From: Rheinheimera mesophila
Lineage (GTDB): Bacteria > Pseudomonadota > Gammaproteobacteria > Enterobacterales > Alteromonadaceae
Direction of reading: 5' to 3'
Assembly (NCBI RefSeq): GCF_000986865.1
Contig: NZ_LAVS01000024.1
Span: forward strand, 1-40,778
Length of the DNA: 40,778 nt
The translations under genes and the position numbers were made by a program. The notes under the pieces are model-generated. The model was given only the letters and a program-made list of their open reading frames with translations, did not search any database and was not told the DNA's origin. Of this stretch, positions 1-13,076 are shown in pieces; within the stretch, counting starts at the first letter, position 1, and each line of letters starts with the position of its first letter.

Positions 1-476
1 TTTTCCAGTAAGTCGCTAAAATCATCGGCTATCTCGCTGATTTCATTGCCTTTTTGCTCTAAAGCTGCAAAATGCGGTCTGTGGCGTTCAGTAATTTCGT
101 GAATTTCCTCGGCTAATTTGTGCTGTTCTGCCATTTTCGCTTTATCGATACGAATACTGTGGTCATCTTCCTGATGCACAAGATCGGAAAGCTCAGCCAT
201 ACGTTCGCTGTGTTGTTCCATTTCTGCTTCAAAAGCTTTCATGGGCAAATGTAATTGTTCCATTTCCAGTTCAACAGCTTCTAAGCGTTGGTATGCAGCA
301 AACTCATCCGCAGTCATAGCGCGCTGCTGTATCACCTTGCAGTTTTTAATAAAAGCGACTTGCGCAGGTTTTGCAGTTGAATGAGCTGCTGCAGTATCAG
401 CCTGAGCTGTACAGCCCAGAGTTACGGCCATAGCGGCAGATAATAAGGTGAAGGTTAATGATTGTTGGAATTTCAT
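1..476 (-). CDS. Exported charged coiled-coil protein (C-terminus beyond window)
   Basis: This is an open frame running off the left edge. It starts at ATG 476, with AGGAG about 7 nt upstream. The first 26 residues are a signal peptide with a good type I cleavage site after AQA. A cysteine at residue 22 is preceded by TLG, a poor lipobox, so a lipoprotein is less likely. The mature part, from about residue 50 on, is rich in Glu, His, Met and Ala with heptad-like spacing, which suggests a long periplasmic coiled coil. No catalytic motif is visible and I do not recognise a family. The gene is separated from maeA by a strong terminator, so it is probably transcribed on its own. Being cut by the window edge, it cannot be judged for length or domain content. 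Confidence 0.75.
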   Translation of the reverse strand, partial: MKFQQSLTFTLLSAAMAVTLGCTAQADTAAAHSTAKPAQVAFIKNCKVIQQRAMTADEFAAYQRLEAVELEMEQLHLPMKAFEAEMEQHSERMAELSDLVHQEDDHSIRIDKAKMAEQHKLAEEIHEITERHRPHFAALEQKGNEISEIADDFSDLLE

Positions 477-545
477 AACAGGCTCCTATGGTTTGGTTAT
501 AACTAAGTCGGAGCAGCAGAGAAAATAGTTGGAGGAAAAAAACGA

Positions 546-590
546 AAAAAGTTGGTTTAATCGCTAAAATATTGATTAAACCAACTTTTT
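546..590. terminator. Long perfect inverted repeat, bidirectional terminator
   Basis: Arms of 17 nt (AAAAAGTTGGTTTAATC and its exact complement) enclose an 11 nt loop. The A-run on one side and T-run on the other let it work in both directions. It lies just past the maeA stop and upstream of the exported-protein gene, so its main job is probably ending the maeA transcript. Confidence 0.8.
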
Positions 591-599
591 AGTTAGTTA

Positions 600-620
600 C
601 TTTGCGTTCGACACGCAAAG
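600..620 (-). terminator. Second hairpin after maeA
   Basis: CTTTGCGT and ACGCAAAG form a perfect 8 bp stem with a 5 nt loop directly after the maeA stop. No T-run follows at once, so it may stabilise the mRNA 3' end or work together with the larger hairpin next to it. Confidence 0.5.
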
Positions 621-623
621 AAT

Positions 624-2312
624 TTAATGACCACTGACACGTTTGTATTGACGATATTCCGGGATCCAGAAATTACGCTCAATTTTTTGCTGCAGTTCTT
701 CGTCACTGATTTCAAGCGCAAAACCTTGTTTTTGCGCAATTTTAGCCACTTCAAAGGCAATTTTCTTACTCAGTTCTGATAGTTCAGACAGAGCTGGTAG
801 CAAGGATCCCTGCCCTGTATTGGCTAAAGGCGAAGCCGCAGCTAAAGTTTCGCTGGCAATACGTAACATATCATCGCTGATGCGACTGGCTTTGACTGCA
901 ACGACACCTAAACCAATACCCGGGAAGATGTAAGAGTTATTGCACTGAGCTATGTGGTAAGTCTGGCCTTTGTAAGTCACTGGTTTAAATGGACTACCTG
1001 TGGCGATAATCACCTTGCCTTCTGTCCACTTAATCACTTGTTCAGGCGTAGCCTCAACTTGCTTGGACGGGTTGCTTAACGGGAAAATAATTGGCAGTTC
1101 ACAGTGCTTTTTCATCGCTGTGATCACTTGTTCAGTGAATAAACCTGGCTGACCAGACACACCAATTAAAATATCTGGCTTAGCGCAATTCATCACATCT
1201 AATAAAGAGGCATAATCTCCGCTGTAAGCCCAGTCAGCCAAATCGGATTTTTTCTGCATCAGCGCTTGCTGGAAATCACGTAAATCGGCCATGCCTTCAG
1301 TCAATAAGCCAAAACGGTCCACCATATAGACTTGTTTGCGGGCAGTGGCGTCATCCAGACCTTCGGTTTTCATTTGACTGATAATTTGCTCGGCAATACC
1401 ACAGCCGGCTGAGCCTGCACCAACAAACACCACTTTTTGCGATGACAGTTTTACACCTTTGCTGCGACAAGCGGCCAACAATGAACCCACTGTCACAGCG
1501 GCTGTGCCCTGAATATCATCATTAAAACAGCAGTACTCATCACGGTAGCGTTTTAAAATAGGCATCGCATTCGGCTGAGCGAAATCTTCAAACTGTACCA
1601 AAGCTTCTGGCCAGCGGCGTTTCACCGCTTTCATAAACTGGTCGATAAAAGCATTGTACTCTTCGCCGGTAATACGCTTGTGTTTAGAGCCCATGTACAC
1701 AGGGTCATTTAGCAGCTTTTCGTTATTGGTGCCTACATCCAGCATCACAGGTAAGGTATAAGCCGGGCTGATACCACCGCAGGCTGTATATAAAGATAAC
1801 TTACCGATAGATATACCCATACCGCCCACGCCCTGGTCACCTAAACCCAGTACACGTTCACCGTCTGTGACGACTATAACTTTTACTTTTTTCTTGGTGA
1901 CGCTGCGCAGTATGTCATCCATATGCTCACGTTCGCTGTAGGAGACAAAAATACCACGGGCGCTGCGGTAAATAGCGGAGAAACGCTCACAGGCGTCCCC
2001 TACTGTTGGCGTATAAATCACCGGGATCATTTCTTCCAGATGCTCTTTCACCAGACGATAAAACAAAGTTTCGTTTTTATCATGAATCGCACGCAGGTAA
2101 ATATGTTTGTTGATTGGCTCAGCAAAGCTGGAGTACTGCATATAGGCACGGGCCAGTTGCTGTTCAATAGTTTCATAGCGTGGAGGCAATAAACCAATCA
2201 GGTTGAAGGCAATACGTTCTTCTTTGGTAAAAGCGCTGCCTTTATTTAATAACGGAGTTTCTAATAAAGCTGGACCTGCGTAAGAGGTATAAAGAGGTTG
2301 TTTTGTACTCAT
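624..2312 (-). CDS. maeA: NAD-dependent malic enzyme
   Basis: The enzyme decarboxylates malate oxidatively to pyruvate, feeding pyruvate and NADH from the TCA cycle. The 562-residue length matches E. coli MaeA (565). Visible hallmarks are [11 protein letters not shown] with Tyr100, the general-base lysine in GKLSLY (Lys171), metal ligands in FEDFAQPNA (Glu242, Asp243) and FNDDIQGTA (Asp265/266), and a Rossmann GAGSAGCG near 298-304. The start ATG at 2312 gives the family N-terminus; its ribosome site (GAGAG) is weak. It is monocistronic, bounded by terminators downstream and a promoter with two GGTCWGACC-type palindromes upstream. NAD rather than NADP preference is inferred from similarity to MaeA, not from a single residue. 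Confidence 0.95.
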   Translation of the reverse strand: MSTKQPLYTSYAGPALLETPLLNKGSAFTKEERIAFNLIGLLPPRYETIEQQLARAYMQYSSFAEPINKHIYLRAIHDKNETLFYRLVKEHLEEMIPVIYTPTVGDACERFSAIYRSARGIFVSYSEREHMDDILRSVTKKKVKVIVVTDGERVLGLGDQGVGGMGISIGKLSLYTACGGISPAYTLPVMLDVGTNNEKLLNDPVYMGSKHKRITGEEYNAFIDQFMKAVKRRWPEALVQFEDFAQPNAMPILKRYRDEYCCFNDDIQGTAAVTVGSLLAACRSKGVKLSSQKVVFVGAGSAGCGIAEQIISQMKTEGLDDATARKQVYMVDRFGLLTEGMADLRDFQQALMQKKSDLADWAYSGDYASLLDVMNCAKPDILIGVSGQPGLFTEQVITAMKKHCELPIIFPLSNPSKQVEATPEQVIKWTEGKVIIATGSPFKPVTYKGQTYHIAQCNNSYIFPGIGLGVVAVKASRISDDMLRIASETLAAASPLANTGQGSLLPALSELSELSKKIAFEVAKIAQKQGFALEISDEELQQKIERNFWIPEYRQYKRVSGH

Positions 2313-2353
2313 GGAGATCTCTCGAGACTAGCCTGATGGCTCAACTGCGCCCG

Positions 2354-2381
2354 ATCATAACAGGTCTGACTGGGGCAGCAA
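2354..2381 (-). promoter_or_regulatory. Putative maeA promoter
   Basis: On the minus strand TTGCTG (2376-2381) and TATGAT (2354-2359) are 16 nt apart and about 40 nt upstream of the maeA start. The spacer contains one of two GGTCWGACC-like palindromes, at 2363-2371. Confidence 0.5.
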
Positions 2382-2435
2382 CCTCACAAGGGGTAAAGTG
2401 TTGTTAAATGACGATCATTTGATGCTGGTCAGACC
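2363..2435. promoter_or_regulatory. Paired GGTCWGACC-like operators upstream of maeA
   Basis: GGTCTGACT (2363-2371, one mismatch) and GGTCAGACC (2427-2435, perfect) lie in inverted context: CAGGTCTGAC and GTCAGACCTG are exact complements. Their centres are 64 bp apart. Sites of this shape are bound by FadR-subfamily GntR regulators such as PdhR and LldR. The regulator's identity is inference. Confidence 0.4.
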
Positions 2436-2456
2436 TGAAAGTGCTGATTTGAGGCG

Positions 2457-2885
2457 TTATCTTTTGAATTTAGTCTCCAAAATCACCGAGGAGTTGGTAC
2501 GCTCTACCCCATCCAGATTACCAATTTCATCCAGAATATGACTTAACTGCTCGGTGCTTTGTGCCTGGACTACCGCTATCAGGTCATACTCGCCACTGAT
2601 TGCATACAATTCCGAGATCTGGCTTATTTGCTTTAGTTCAACGTTAGTTTTAGTCGTCAGCTTTTGTCGTACTTTAATAGCGACATGAGCCGACACTAAC
2701 TGGCTTAAAAAGGCACTACCATATTCCAGCACATAGCCTTTCACCACCCCGCTTTGCTCCAGTTTCTGCAATCGATTCTGTACTGTACTGCGCGAGACGT
2801 TTAAGGCTCTGGCTAAATCAGAAATGCTAGCCCTGGCATTGCGCCTGAGCATACCCAGCAGTTTTTCATCCTCAGAACTTATCAT
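2457..2885 (-). CDS. Lrp/AsnC-family transcriptional regulator
   Basis: The protein is about 142 residues, the usual Lrp/AsnC size. An N-terminal winged helix-turn-helix (about residues 5-55, with ISDLARALNVSRSTVQNRL) is followed by a ligand-binding RAM domain, including a GEYDLIAVV strand. I took ATG 2885 as start; TTG 2894 would add three residues, but its AGGTGA is too close. The gene is divergent from astC, with 151 bp between. A 7 bp perfect inverted repeat overlaps the astC -10 box in that gap. It therefore probably senses an amino acid such as arginine or ornithine and controls the ast operon and itself. The ligand is inference. Confidence 0.85.
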   Translation of the reverse strand: MISSEDEKLLGMLRRNARASISDLARALNVSRSTVQNRLQKLEQSGVVKGYVLEYGSAFLSQLVSAHVAIKVRQKLTTKTNVELKQISQISELYAISGEYDLIAVVQAQSTEQLSHILDEIGNLDGVERTNSSVILETKFKR

Positions 2886-2947
2886 TTTGCTCAATCACCT
2901 TATCAAAACGTCAGAATTAACTGGAATATTGTTAATAATGCTACTGC

Positions 2948-2973
2948 ATATTGGTAAGTCTGGCCAATATAAT
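2948..2973 (+). promoter_or_regulatory. astC -10 box with overlapping inverted-repeat operator
   Basis: ATATTGG and CCAATAT form a perfect inverted repeat with a 9 nt spacer (2948-2970). The right arm overlaps a consensus TATAAT at 2968-2973, which points to the astC operon. No good -35 hexamer is visible 17 nt upstream, consistent with an activated or tightly regulated promoter. The divergent Lrp-type protein is the obvious candidate to bind here. Confidence 0.55.
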
Positions 2974-2979
2974 ACTTGA

Positions 2980-4242
<1,263 letters not shown>

Positions 4243-4275
4243 GGCTAACCCAGTAGGTTCCATCAAAGGGAATGA

Positions 4276-4298
4276 CAGGGAGTTCGCTGAGCTCCCTG
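4276..4298 (+). other. Intra-operon stem-loop between astC and astA
   Basis: CAGGGAG and CTCCCTG form a perfect 7 bp stem with a 9 nt loop. No T-run follows. It may be a processing or mRNA-stability element that sets astC apart from astAD, or a partial attenuator. Confidence 0.4.
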
Positions 4299-4336
4299 CT
4301 GTTATTCAATAGCTACACTGCAGGAATAGAGAATTT

Positions 4337-6849
<2,513 letters not shown>

Positions 6850-6933
6850 AGCTGAACCAGATCAATACAATAAGCCGGTATAGTCATTACACTTGCCGGT
6901 GAGAATACCCTAATCAACAGAGCAGGACTCGTT

Positions 6934-7737
6934 ATGCATACTGATGTGAAAGAACTGTTTAACCAACTGTGGGCGAACTACCTGGAAGTGACCCCTTCGG
7001 CGAAAAAAATTCATGCCATTTTAGGCTCGTCCCAACAAGACGATGTGATCAACGACCATATCGCACTTCGTACTTTTAACATTGAAAAAGTTGGCCTGGA
7101 TAAACTGGCGGCTCACCTGCTCGCATTGGGCTACACCGAAGGTGGCGAATACCATTTTGAAGCCAAGAAACTCTATGCCAAACACTTTGAGCATAAAGAC
7201 CCAACACTACCGAAAGTTTTTATCTCTGAATTGCTGTTGGAAAAGTGCTCTGAAAAGCTGCAAAGCATAGTGCGTTCATTGGTTGATCAAATTCCTGCAG
7301 ACGCGGTGACAGCAGATAACTTCCTCTACTCAGGTCGGCACTGGACTATTGATCAGCAAAGTTATGAAACCTTGCTGGCCGAAAGTGAGTATGCGGCCTG
7401 GATGTCGGTCTGGGGCTATCGTGCCAACCACTTCACCGTTAGCGTCAATGCGCTGAAGAACTATGAGACCTTAGAGGCGGTGAATCAGGCGCTGAAGGAT
7501 GCTGGTTTCCCACTGAATACCTCAGGTGGCGAAATCAAAGGCACACCTGAAGTTTTACTGGAACAGTCGTCGACCTTAGCAGACGAAGCACCGGTGCACT
7601 TTACCGATGGGACTCGCACTATTCCAAGCTGCTTCTACGAGTTTGCCCGTCGTTACCCTATGGCCAACGGCCAGCTCTACAGCGGTTTTGTTGCCGCATC
7701 TGCGGATAAAATTTTTGAAAGCACCAACGTGCGTTAA
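6934..7737 (+). CDS. DUF1338 family 2-oxoadipate dioxygenase/decarboxylase-like protein
   Basis: The 267-residue protein belongs to the DUF1338 group. Its characterised member HglS is an Fe(II) enzyme converting 2-oxoadipate to 2-hydroxyglutarate in lysine catabolism. The metal ligands of that family (His, His, Glu) are visible as His42 in NDHIALRTF, His166 in ANHFTVSV and Glu236 in CFYEFARRYP. The chain is much shorter than HglS (about 460), so the substrate may be smaller or different. It lies 84 nt after astD on the same strand, which suggests a role beside arginine/succinylglutamate catabolism. That link is context only. A clear terminator follows. Start ATG 6934 has AGGA upstream. Confidence 0.85.
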   Translation: MHTDVKELFNQLWANYLEVTPSAKKIHAILGSSQQDDVINDHIALRTFNIEKVGLDKLAAHLLALGYTEGGEYHFEAKKLYAKHFEHKDPTLPKVFISELLLEKCSEKLQSIVRSLVDQIPADAVTADNFLYSGRHWTIDQQSYETLLAESEYAAWMSVWGYRANHFTVSVNALKNYETLEAVNQALKDAGFPLNTSGGEIKGTPEVLLEQSSTLADEAPVHFTDGTRTIPSCFYEFARRYPMANGQLYSGFVAASADKIFESTNVR

Positions 7738-7741
7738 TCAC

Positions 7742-8314
7742 TCAGGTAAGCGTCAACGTCTCAAGGCCGGATAAATATCCGGCCTTTATTTTTTGCCAAA
7801 ACTGCGCTGCTGCCTCTGGCCTGTATCCCTGAGATAACGGGTTCATAAAACCATGAGGATAAGATACAAGATTTTGTTTTAAATAGGGTTTATCTGATAG
7901 TTTTTGCATAAGTTCCGGCACGGAAAAATGTGTTTCTTCGGCAAAAATCAACTCTGTTGGATAAAGCGGTTGCAGCTCGGTCAGGTGACGGATTTGCCCG
8001 CCATAAAAACCCAGACAATGTTTTATCGGCAGATCCTCAGTTACCAGATTTGCCCAACAGGCCGCAGCTCCGGCACTAAAACCCAGTAAAAACACGGGCT
8101 GACTCAGCATTTGCAGTAGGTCCGCCAACTTATTGCAATAGGCTTCAAAGCCGCCATGCGCTAAAAAATACTGATAAGCTTCAGCATCATCGACAAACAC
8201 AGGGGGCTGATGATCGTAAGGTTGCAAACAACCATACTCCAGAGTCAGCAGGTCAAACTGTCTGAGCATCTCTGGCTGAGTACCAAAAATATCAGTCACA
8301 ATAAGCAGTTGCAT
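7742..8314 (-). CDS. Dienelactone-hydrolase-like alpha/beta hydrolase
   Basis: This small alpha/beta hydrolase of 190 residues has a nucleophile elbow GFSAGA (Ser80), a candidate acidic residue in LIFAEETH, and a terminal histidine in YPHGFMN, the order expected for the family. The substrate cannot be read from sequence. It is the second gene of a minus-strand pair, 9 nt behind the MBL-fold gene, so the two are co-transcribed. Its last codons overlap a strong terminator that serves the convergent DUF1338 gene. It has no signal peptide and should be cytoplasmic. Confidence 0.75.
   Translation of the reverse strand: MQLLIVTDIFGTQPEMLRQFDLLTLEYGCLQPYDHQPPVFVDDAEAYQYFLAHGGFEAYCNKLADLLQMLSQPVFLLGFSAGAAACWANLVTEDLPIKHCLGFYGGQIRHLTELQPLYPTELIFAEETHFSVPELMQKLSDKPYLKQNLVSYPHGFMNPLSQGYRPEAAAQFWQKIKAGYLSGLETLTLT
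7763..7795 (+). terminator. Terminator of the astCAD-DUF1338 transcript
   Basis: GGCCGGAT and ATCCGGCC form a perfect 8 bp stem with an AAAT loop, followed by TTTATTTTTT on the plus strand. It lies inside the 3' coding end of the opposite hydrolase gene, so those codons are constrained by two functions. Confidence 0.85.
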
Positions 8315-8323
8315 CTTTCGCTC

Positions 8324-9190
8324 TTATCGAAACAGATTCACAGGTAGCTTTAAATACACAGTGCCGTTGTCTTCCGCTGGCGGAAACTGCCCTGCCCGCA
8401 CATTCACCTGCACTGAAGGTAAGATCAGCTTAGGCATACTCAGAGTTTTGTCTCTGGCTGTGCGCATAGTCACAAATTGCTGTTCGCTGATGCCGTGTTT
8501 TAAATGAATGTTCTGCGTCTTTTGCGCCGCTATTGTGGTTTCACAGACAAACTGATCCCGGCCCGCTGCTTTGTAGTCATGACATAAAAACATCCGGGTG
8601 TGATCCGGCAGTTGATACAACTTTTGCACTGACTGATACAGGGTTGCCGCATCACCGCCCGGAAAATCACAGCGGGCTGAGCCATAATCCGGCATAAACA
8701 AGGTATCTCCGACAAAGACTGCATCCCCTATGCAGTAACTGACACAAGCTGGCGTATGCCCCGGAGTATGCAAAACGGAACAGCGGATGGTGCCGAGCAT
8801 AAACTGTTCGCCATCGGCAAACAATTTGTCAAAAGCCGAACCGTCTGTTTTTAAATCTTTGAGGTTAAAGACTTGACTAAAAAGCTGCTGGACTTCGGTA
8901 ATACGGGCACCGATACCGATCCGGCCTCCCACCTGCTGTTTCAGATAAGGAGCCGCAGACAGATGATCGGCATGCACGTGAGTTTCCAGCAACCACTGCA
9001 CTGTCAGGTTGTGCTGTTTCACCATGGCGATAATCTGATCGGCAGAACTGGTACTGGTGCAGCCGGAGGCCGAATCAAAATCTAACACCGGATCAATCAC
9101 TGCCGCCTCTTTACTCAGCGGATCCCAAACCAAATAACTGTACGTAAAACTTTGAGGTTCAAAAAACGCCTGGATCACAGACTGCTGCAT
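8324..9190 (-). CDS. MBL-fold metallohydrolase, persulfide-dioxygenase-like
   Basis: The 288-residue metallo-beta-lactamase-fold protein resembles glyoxalase II and persulfide dioxygenases (ETHE1/BlhA type). Metal-binding motifs seen are HVHADH (71-76), LHTPGHTPACVSY, GDTLF and FLCHDY. The spacing and the HVHADHLSAA block are typical of the persulfide dioxygenase side of the family rather than true glyoxalase II. That would imply oxidation of glutathione persulfide to sulfite in sulfide detoxification. No rhodanese domain is fused and no sulfide:quinone reductase is nearby, so the substrate stays open. It leads a two-gene operon with the alpha/beta hydrolase. Confidence 0.8.
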   Translation of the reverse strand: MQQSVIQAFFEPQSFTYSYLVWDPLSKEAAVIDPVLDFDSASGCTSTSSADQIIAMVKQHNLTVQWLLETHVHADHLSAAPYLKQQVGGRIGIGARITEVQQLFSQVFNLKDLKTDGSAFDKLFADGEQFMLGTIRCSVLHTPGHTPACVSYCIGDAVFVGDTLFMPDYGSARCDFPGGDAATLYQSVQKLYQLPDHTRMFLCHDYKAAGRDQFVCETTIAAQKTQNIHLKHGISEQQFVTMRTARDKTLSMPKLILPSVQVNVRAGQFPPAEDNGTVYLKLPVNLFR

Positions 9191-9395
9191 ACGTCACCGC
9201 GACTCGTCGACTGGTTGGATAATGGCTTATCTTAGCAAAGCTTTTTCATTCCATAAAGGCATAAGCTTATTACATAAAAACTATGTAAAGACTGTTAATT
9301 CAGCATCCACAGCCATAGCGCCCGAATTGTCATAATTTTGCAATCAACCAACTCTACTCTGCCTGTGCCTGAAACCTAGTGGAGATAGCTGTTGT

Positions 9396-11702
9396 ATGAA
9401 TATCGCCAGAAAATTGACCGTTGGCGCCGGAGTGCTGACCATTATGGCAGTGATCTTATCTGCCAGCACCAGCGGATTATTAGCTTTAAAAGACAGCTCG
9501 GATGCTGTGCATCAGAGTGCAGAGCAACAGTTTCAGGCATTGGCCGCAAGTCGCCATACCATGCTGCAAACCCAGCTCGACAGTCAGCAGCAACTGCTGA
9601 GCGTTCTGGCCCATAACAGGCTGACGCAAGAAGCCATTTATAGCTTTAAAAACCCCTTTGTCTCCTACCGCTACGAAGTCTCGGCACCTGATCTGAATAG
9701 TCTGAAACAACAAATGGGTGACTGGTATACAAAGCACTATCAGCCTTATGTTCGGACTCAGGCAGCAGGCTTGTCGGTGAACACCAGCCAATGGCTGGAG
9801 AAATCGAAATTCGAAAGCTTATTGCTGCAAAAATTCTATGTCGCTGAAAATCCTCAGCCTTTGGGTAAGCAACAACTACTGGAGGATCGCGGTGATGGCT
9901 CAGTCTATGGCCAGCAGCATAAAAAGTATCATAGTAGCTTCAAACAAATAGTGGATCGTTATGGCTTTCAGGATTTACTGCTGGTAGACGCCAATAGCCT
10001 GGATGTATTGTACAACGTCAATAAAGGCCCGGTATTTGCCAGTAATTTACAAAACGGCGCCTTTGCTGATACAGAACTGGCAAAGTTAGCCAAAAGCTTA
10101 CAGCAAAAACCGAAAGCGGGTTTGCAGATCTCGGCCATCCGCGCTTTTGAAGGATATTTTCAGCAACAAGTGCTGTTTTTTGGTGTGCCCGTGTTTCATC
10201 CAAATAACGTTGATACTCCGGTAGGTTTCTTAATAGCTCAGTACCCTGTCAGTCGTTTCACTGATTTGATGACTGGAAATCAAAACTGGCAGGATTTAGG
10301 CTTAGGCCAGAGCGGTGATCTGTATCTGGTGGATCAACAGCAAACACTGGTGACTGAATTACGGCCTTATTTAACAGATAAAGCGAATTTCATCACAGAG
10401 TATCCGCAGTTTAAGGCTGGACCTTATGGTTTAGGGGGGCACGCGACCCTGCAGTTGCCGCAGATTAAACAGGCATTAGCAGGAAAATCAGGAGTAGCGG
10501 AGGCTGAGGATTATCGCGGTATCGCCTCACTGCTCAGTTGGCGCCCGCTGCAGATAGGTCAGCAGCACTATGCCTTGATAGTGCAGCAAGATCTGTCGGA
10601 GAGTATGGCGGCTGTCAGCACTATCCGTACCAATCTGATCCTCAGTACTCTGGTCGCTGTAGTGATATTGGCTGTACTGGTTGTGATCCTGGTGTATGTA
10701 TTAGCCCGGCGTTTCGCCAAACCTATGCAGATCTTGCACCAGGGTATTGAACAGTCGGCAAAGTCTCACGATTTATCCGCCCGTTTTGATTTAACCACTC
10801 AGGATGAATTGGCAGATATAGGGGCAGCGCTGAATACGTTATTTGGATCCTTCGGCGCACTGGTCTCCAGACTGATCAGCACCTCAGAGCAAAGCGCTTC
10901 TGCGGCGACGCAAAACTTACAGATCAGCCTGGAATGCAAAAGCTCCGCCATGCAGCAAGGCACTGCCATCAGCCATTTACAGCAACAATCCCAACAACTG
11001 GATCTGCAGTTACAGCAATCGGCACAACAGTTACGTAGTAGCGCCAGTCAGGCTACCTATGCGAATCAGCGGGCGGATGCCGGTTTTCAGGCGGTGGATC
11101 AGGTGGCAAGCTCCATGCGTCATCTGGCCGAACAGGTCAGCTCCTCCAGCCACAGTATGGAAGAGCTGCGCTCCGCCGCTACTGCTATAGTTACTGTACT
11201 GGACACTATTCAGGGGATCTCGGAGCAAACCAATCTTCTGGCACTGAATGCGGCTATTGAAGCGGCGCGGGCTGGCGAACATGGCCGTGGTTTTGCGGTC
11301 GTCGCGGATGAAGTACGACGTTTATCAGGCAGTACCCGTCAGGCGACCATGGAAATTCAACAGATGTTGAACCGACTGATGACCACAGTAGATGAAACAG
11401 CCCTGGACTTAGCCAAAGAGCGTCAAAGCGCCGAACTTTGTGTCACAGGCTCAGAGCAGGCACTGCACGCCTTAACCGAGATTAAACAGTTGATTGCACA
11501 GGTCAGCGACGCCACATCTGGTATCGCCTGCGCCAGTGAACAACAGGTCCAGCAAAACCAGCAAATGCGCGACGAATTGAGTGCAGTGCAGGCGTTGGCC
11601 GCCCATACCGAGCAAGCCATGACGGAGCTTCACTTTACCGCAAAACAGCAAGAGCAACTGGCTACTGAGTTATTACAAAACGCCAAAGCGTTCAAGGTCT
11701 GA
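9396..11702 (+). CDS. Methyl-accepting chemotaxis protein
   Basis: This 768-residue membrane chemoreceptor has a first TM helix at about residues 8-30. A large periplasmic sensor of about 375 residues follows, probably a double-Cache-type domain. TM2 is at about 410-438 and is followed by a HAMP domain. The cytoplasmic signalling hairpin contains the near-universal tip [20 protein letters not shown] (about 612-631). It relays ligand binding to CheA/CheW. The ligand is not evident. The region after HAMP is very glutamine-rich. ATG 9396 has GGAGA about 10 nt upstream. It is a single gene ended by a perfect hairpin; no che genes are nearby. Confidence 0.93.
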   Translation: MNIARKLTVGAGVLTIMAVILSASTSGLLALKDSSDAVHQSAEQQFQALAASRHTMLQTQLDSQQQLLSVLAHNRLTQEAIYSFKNPFVSYRYEVSAPDLNSLKQQMGDWYTKHYQPYVRTQAAGLSVNTSQWLEKSKFESLLLQKFYVAENPQPLGKQQLLEDRGDGSVYGQQHKKYHSSFKQIVDRYGFQDLLLVDANSLDVLYNVNKGPVFASNLQNGAFADTELAKLAKSLQQKPKAGLQISAIRAFEGYFQQQVLFFGVPVFHPNNVDTPVGFLIAQYPVSRFTDLMTGNQNWQDLGLGQSGDLYLVDQQQTLVTELRPYLTDKANFITEYPQFKAGPYGLGGHATLQLPQIKQALAGKSGVAEAEDYRGIASLLSWRPLQIGQQHYALIVQQDLSESMAAVSTIRTNLILSTLVAVVILAVLVVILVYVLARRFAKPMQILHQGIEQSAKSHDLSARFDLTTQDELADIGAALNTLFGSFGALVSRLISTSEQSASAATQNLQISLECKSSAMQQGTAISHLQQQSQQLDLQLQQSAQQLRSSASQATYANQRADAGFQAVDQVASSMRHLAEQVSSSSHSMEELRSAATAIVTVLDTIQGISEQTNLLALNAAIEAARAGEHGRGFAVVADEVRRLSGSTRQATMEIQQMLNRLMTTVDETALDLAKERQSAELCVTGSEQALHALTEIKQLIAQVSDATSGIACASEQQVQQNQQMRDELSAVQALAAHTEQAMTELHFTAKQQEQLATELLQNAKAFKV

Positions 11703-11723
11703 ATGAACAAAACAACATAAAAC

Positions 11724-11750
11724 AACAAAGCCCCAGTCTGGGGCTTTGTT
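11724..11750. terminator. Bidirectional terminator between the MCP and CNNM genes
   Basis: AACAAAGCCCCA and TGGGGCTTTGTT form a perfect 12 bp stem with a 3 nt loop between two convergent genes. It can serve both. Confidence 0.8.
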
Positions 11751-11765
11751 ACTTCAAGATAGGTA

Positions 11766-13076
11766 TTAATCCTGCAATTCGTCTTCAGATTCCTCGTAAG
11801 GGATCTTTTGTGCCAACACTTTGTCCACCCTTTTGCCATCCATATCGACGATTTCTAATCGCCAGCCGGCGATTTCAACCAGATCAGCCGTTTGTGGAAT
11901 TCGGCCCAGTTCATACATCAGCAGACCATTCAGGGTTTGATAGCGCCCTTCCTCCTCGTCCTGCAGTTTTCTGATATCAAGCGCATCTTTTAAATCAATA
12001 ATCGGAATTAAACCGTCCAACAACAAAGAGCCATCCTGACGACGGATCACCATCTGATCCTCTTCGTCATCCTGGGCAAACTCACCGGTTAATGCATCCA
12101 TCATATCCTGTAAAGTCACCATACCTTTCAGATCGCCATATTCGTCCACCACAAACACCATTTGCGAACCACTGCTTCGAAAATGCTCCAGCAGCTCCAT
12201 ACCAGACAAACTATCCGGTACGTAGTTACAGGGTTTGACTAAAGACGCGATATGAATTTCTTTACCTGAGATTGATTGTGCCAACAGTTGTTTGGCCGAT
12301 ACTACCCCTACGATATCGTCAACGTTGTTACGGCAGACCGGAAAACGGGAATGTGGCGCCTGCATCACCACCCGTAAGTTATCCTCCAGCGACTCACTGA
12401 CATCTAGAAATACAATGTCAGAGCGTGGCACCATTAACGAAGAAATTGAGCGCTCGTCCAGCCGGAACACATTCTTCACCATAGCGTGTTCGTTATGTTC
12501 AATGACACCAGCAGAGGAGCCTTCTTGTAGCATCGCCTGGATATCTTCGTGTGTGACATTGTCCTCCATCTGATGGTTAAAGCCCAATGCGCGCATCAGA
12601 CTATGGGTCGACCCCGATAACATCCAGACAAAAGGTTTAGTGGCAATAGCCAGCACCGTCATAGGCTTTGACACCAGACAGGCAATAGTTTCGGCGCTGA
12701 TCTGACCAATACGTTTAGGCACCAGCTCGCCGATGACGATGGACACATAAGTCACAATAATGACCACCAGTACGGTCGACACCACACTGCTGATCTCGGC
12801 TGACATGCCAAAACTCTGCATCCAGAGCGATAAAGGCTCTGCCAGGATAGATTCACCAAAAATACCATTTAGAATACCAATAGAGGTGATACCGATTTGA
12901 ACCGTGGACAAAAACTGAGTGGGGTCTTCCGCAAGTTTTAATGCCGCTTTGGCTGTGCTGCTGCCGCTGTGTGCCATTGCCGTTAAGCGGGATTTCCGCG
13001 CTGTGACAATAGCTATTTCTGACATTGCAAATAAGCCATTGAGCACAATCAAACCCACAAGAATAAAAATTTCCAT
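11766..13076 (-). CDS. CNNM/CorC (HlyC) family membrane protein with CBS domains
   Basis: The protein has 436 residues in three parts. An N-terminal DUF21 membrane domain (about 1-190, several TM helices, including GELVPKRIGQ) comes first. A CBS pair (about 205-330, with MVPRSDIVFLDV and FVVDEYGDLKGMVTLQDMMDALTG in part) follows. A C-terminal CorC_HlyC domain (about 350-430) comes last. Bacterial members (CorC/YfjD/PaeA group) export Mg2+ or other cations such as polyamines; the hemolysin label is historical. The CBS pair probably senses Mg-ATP. It is monocistronic and convergent with the MCP gene. Confidence 0.9.
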   Translation of the reverse strand: MEIFILVGLIVLNGLFAMSEIAIVTARKSRLTAMAHSGSSTAKAALKLAEDPTQFLSTVQIGITSIGILNGIFGESILAEPLSLWMQSFGMSAEISSVVSTVLVVIIVTYVSIVIGELVPKRIGQISAETIACLVSKPMTVLAIATKPFVWMLSGSTHSLMRALGFNHQMEDNVTHEDIQAMLQEGSSAGVIEHNEHAMVKNVFRLDERSISSLMVPRSDIVFLDVSESLEDNLRVVMQAPHSRFPVCRNNVDDIVGVVSAKQLLAQSISGKEIHIASLVKPCNYVPDSLSGMELLEHFRSSGSQMVFVVDEYGDLKGMVTLQDMMDALTGEFAQDDEEDQMVIRRQDGSLLLDGLIPIIDLKDALDIRKLQDEEEGRYQTLNGLLMYELGRIPQTADLVEIAGWRLEIVDMDGKRVDKVLAQKIPYEESEDELQD

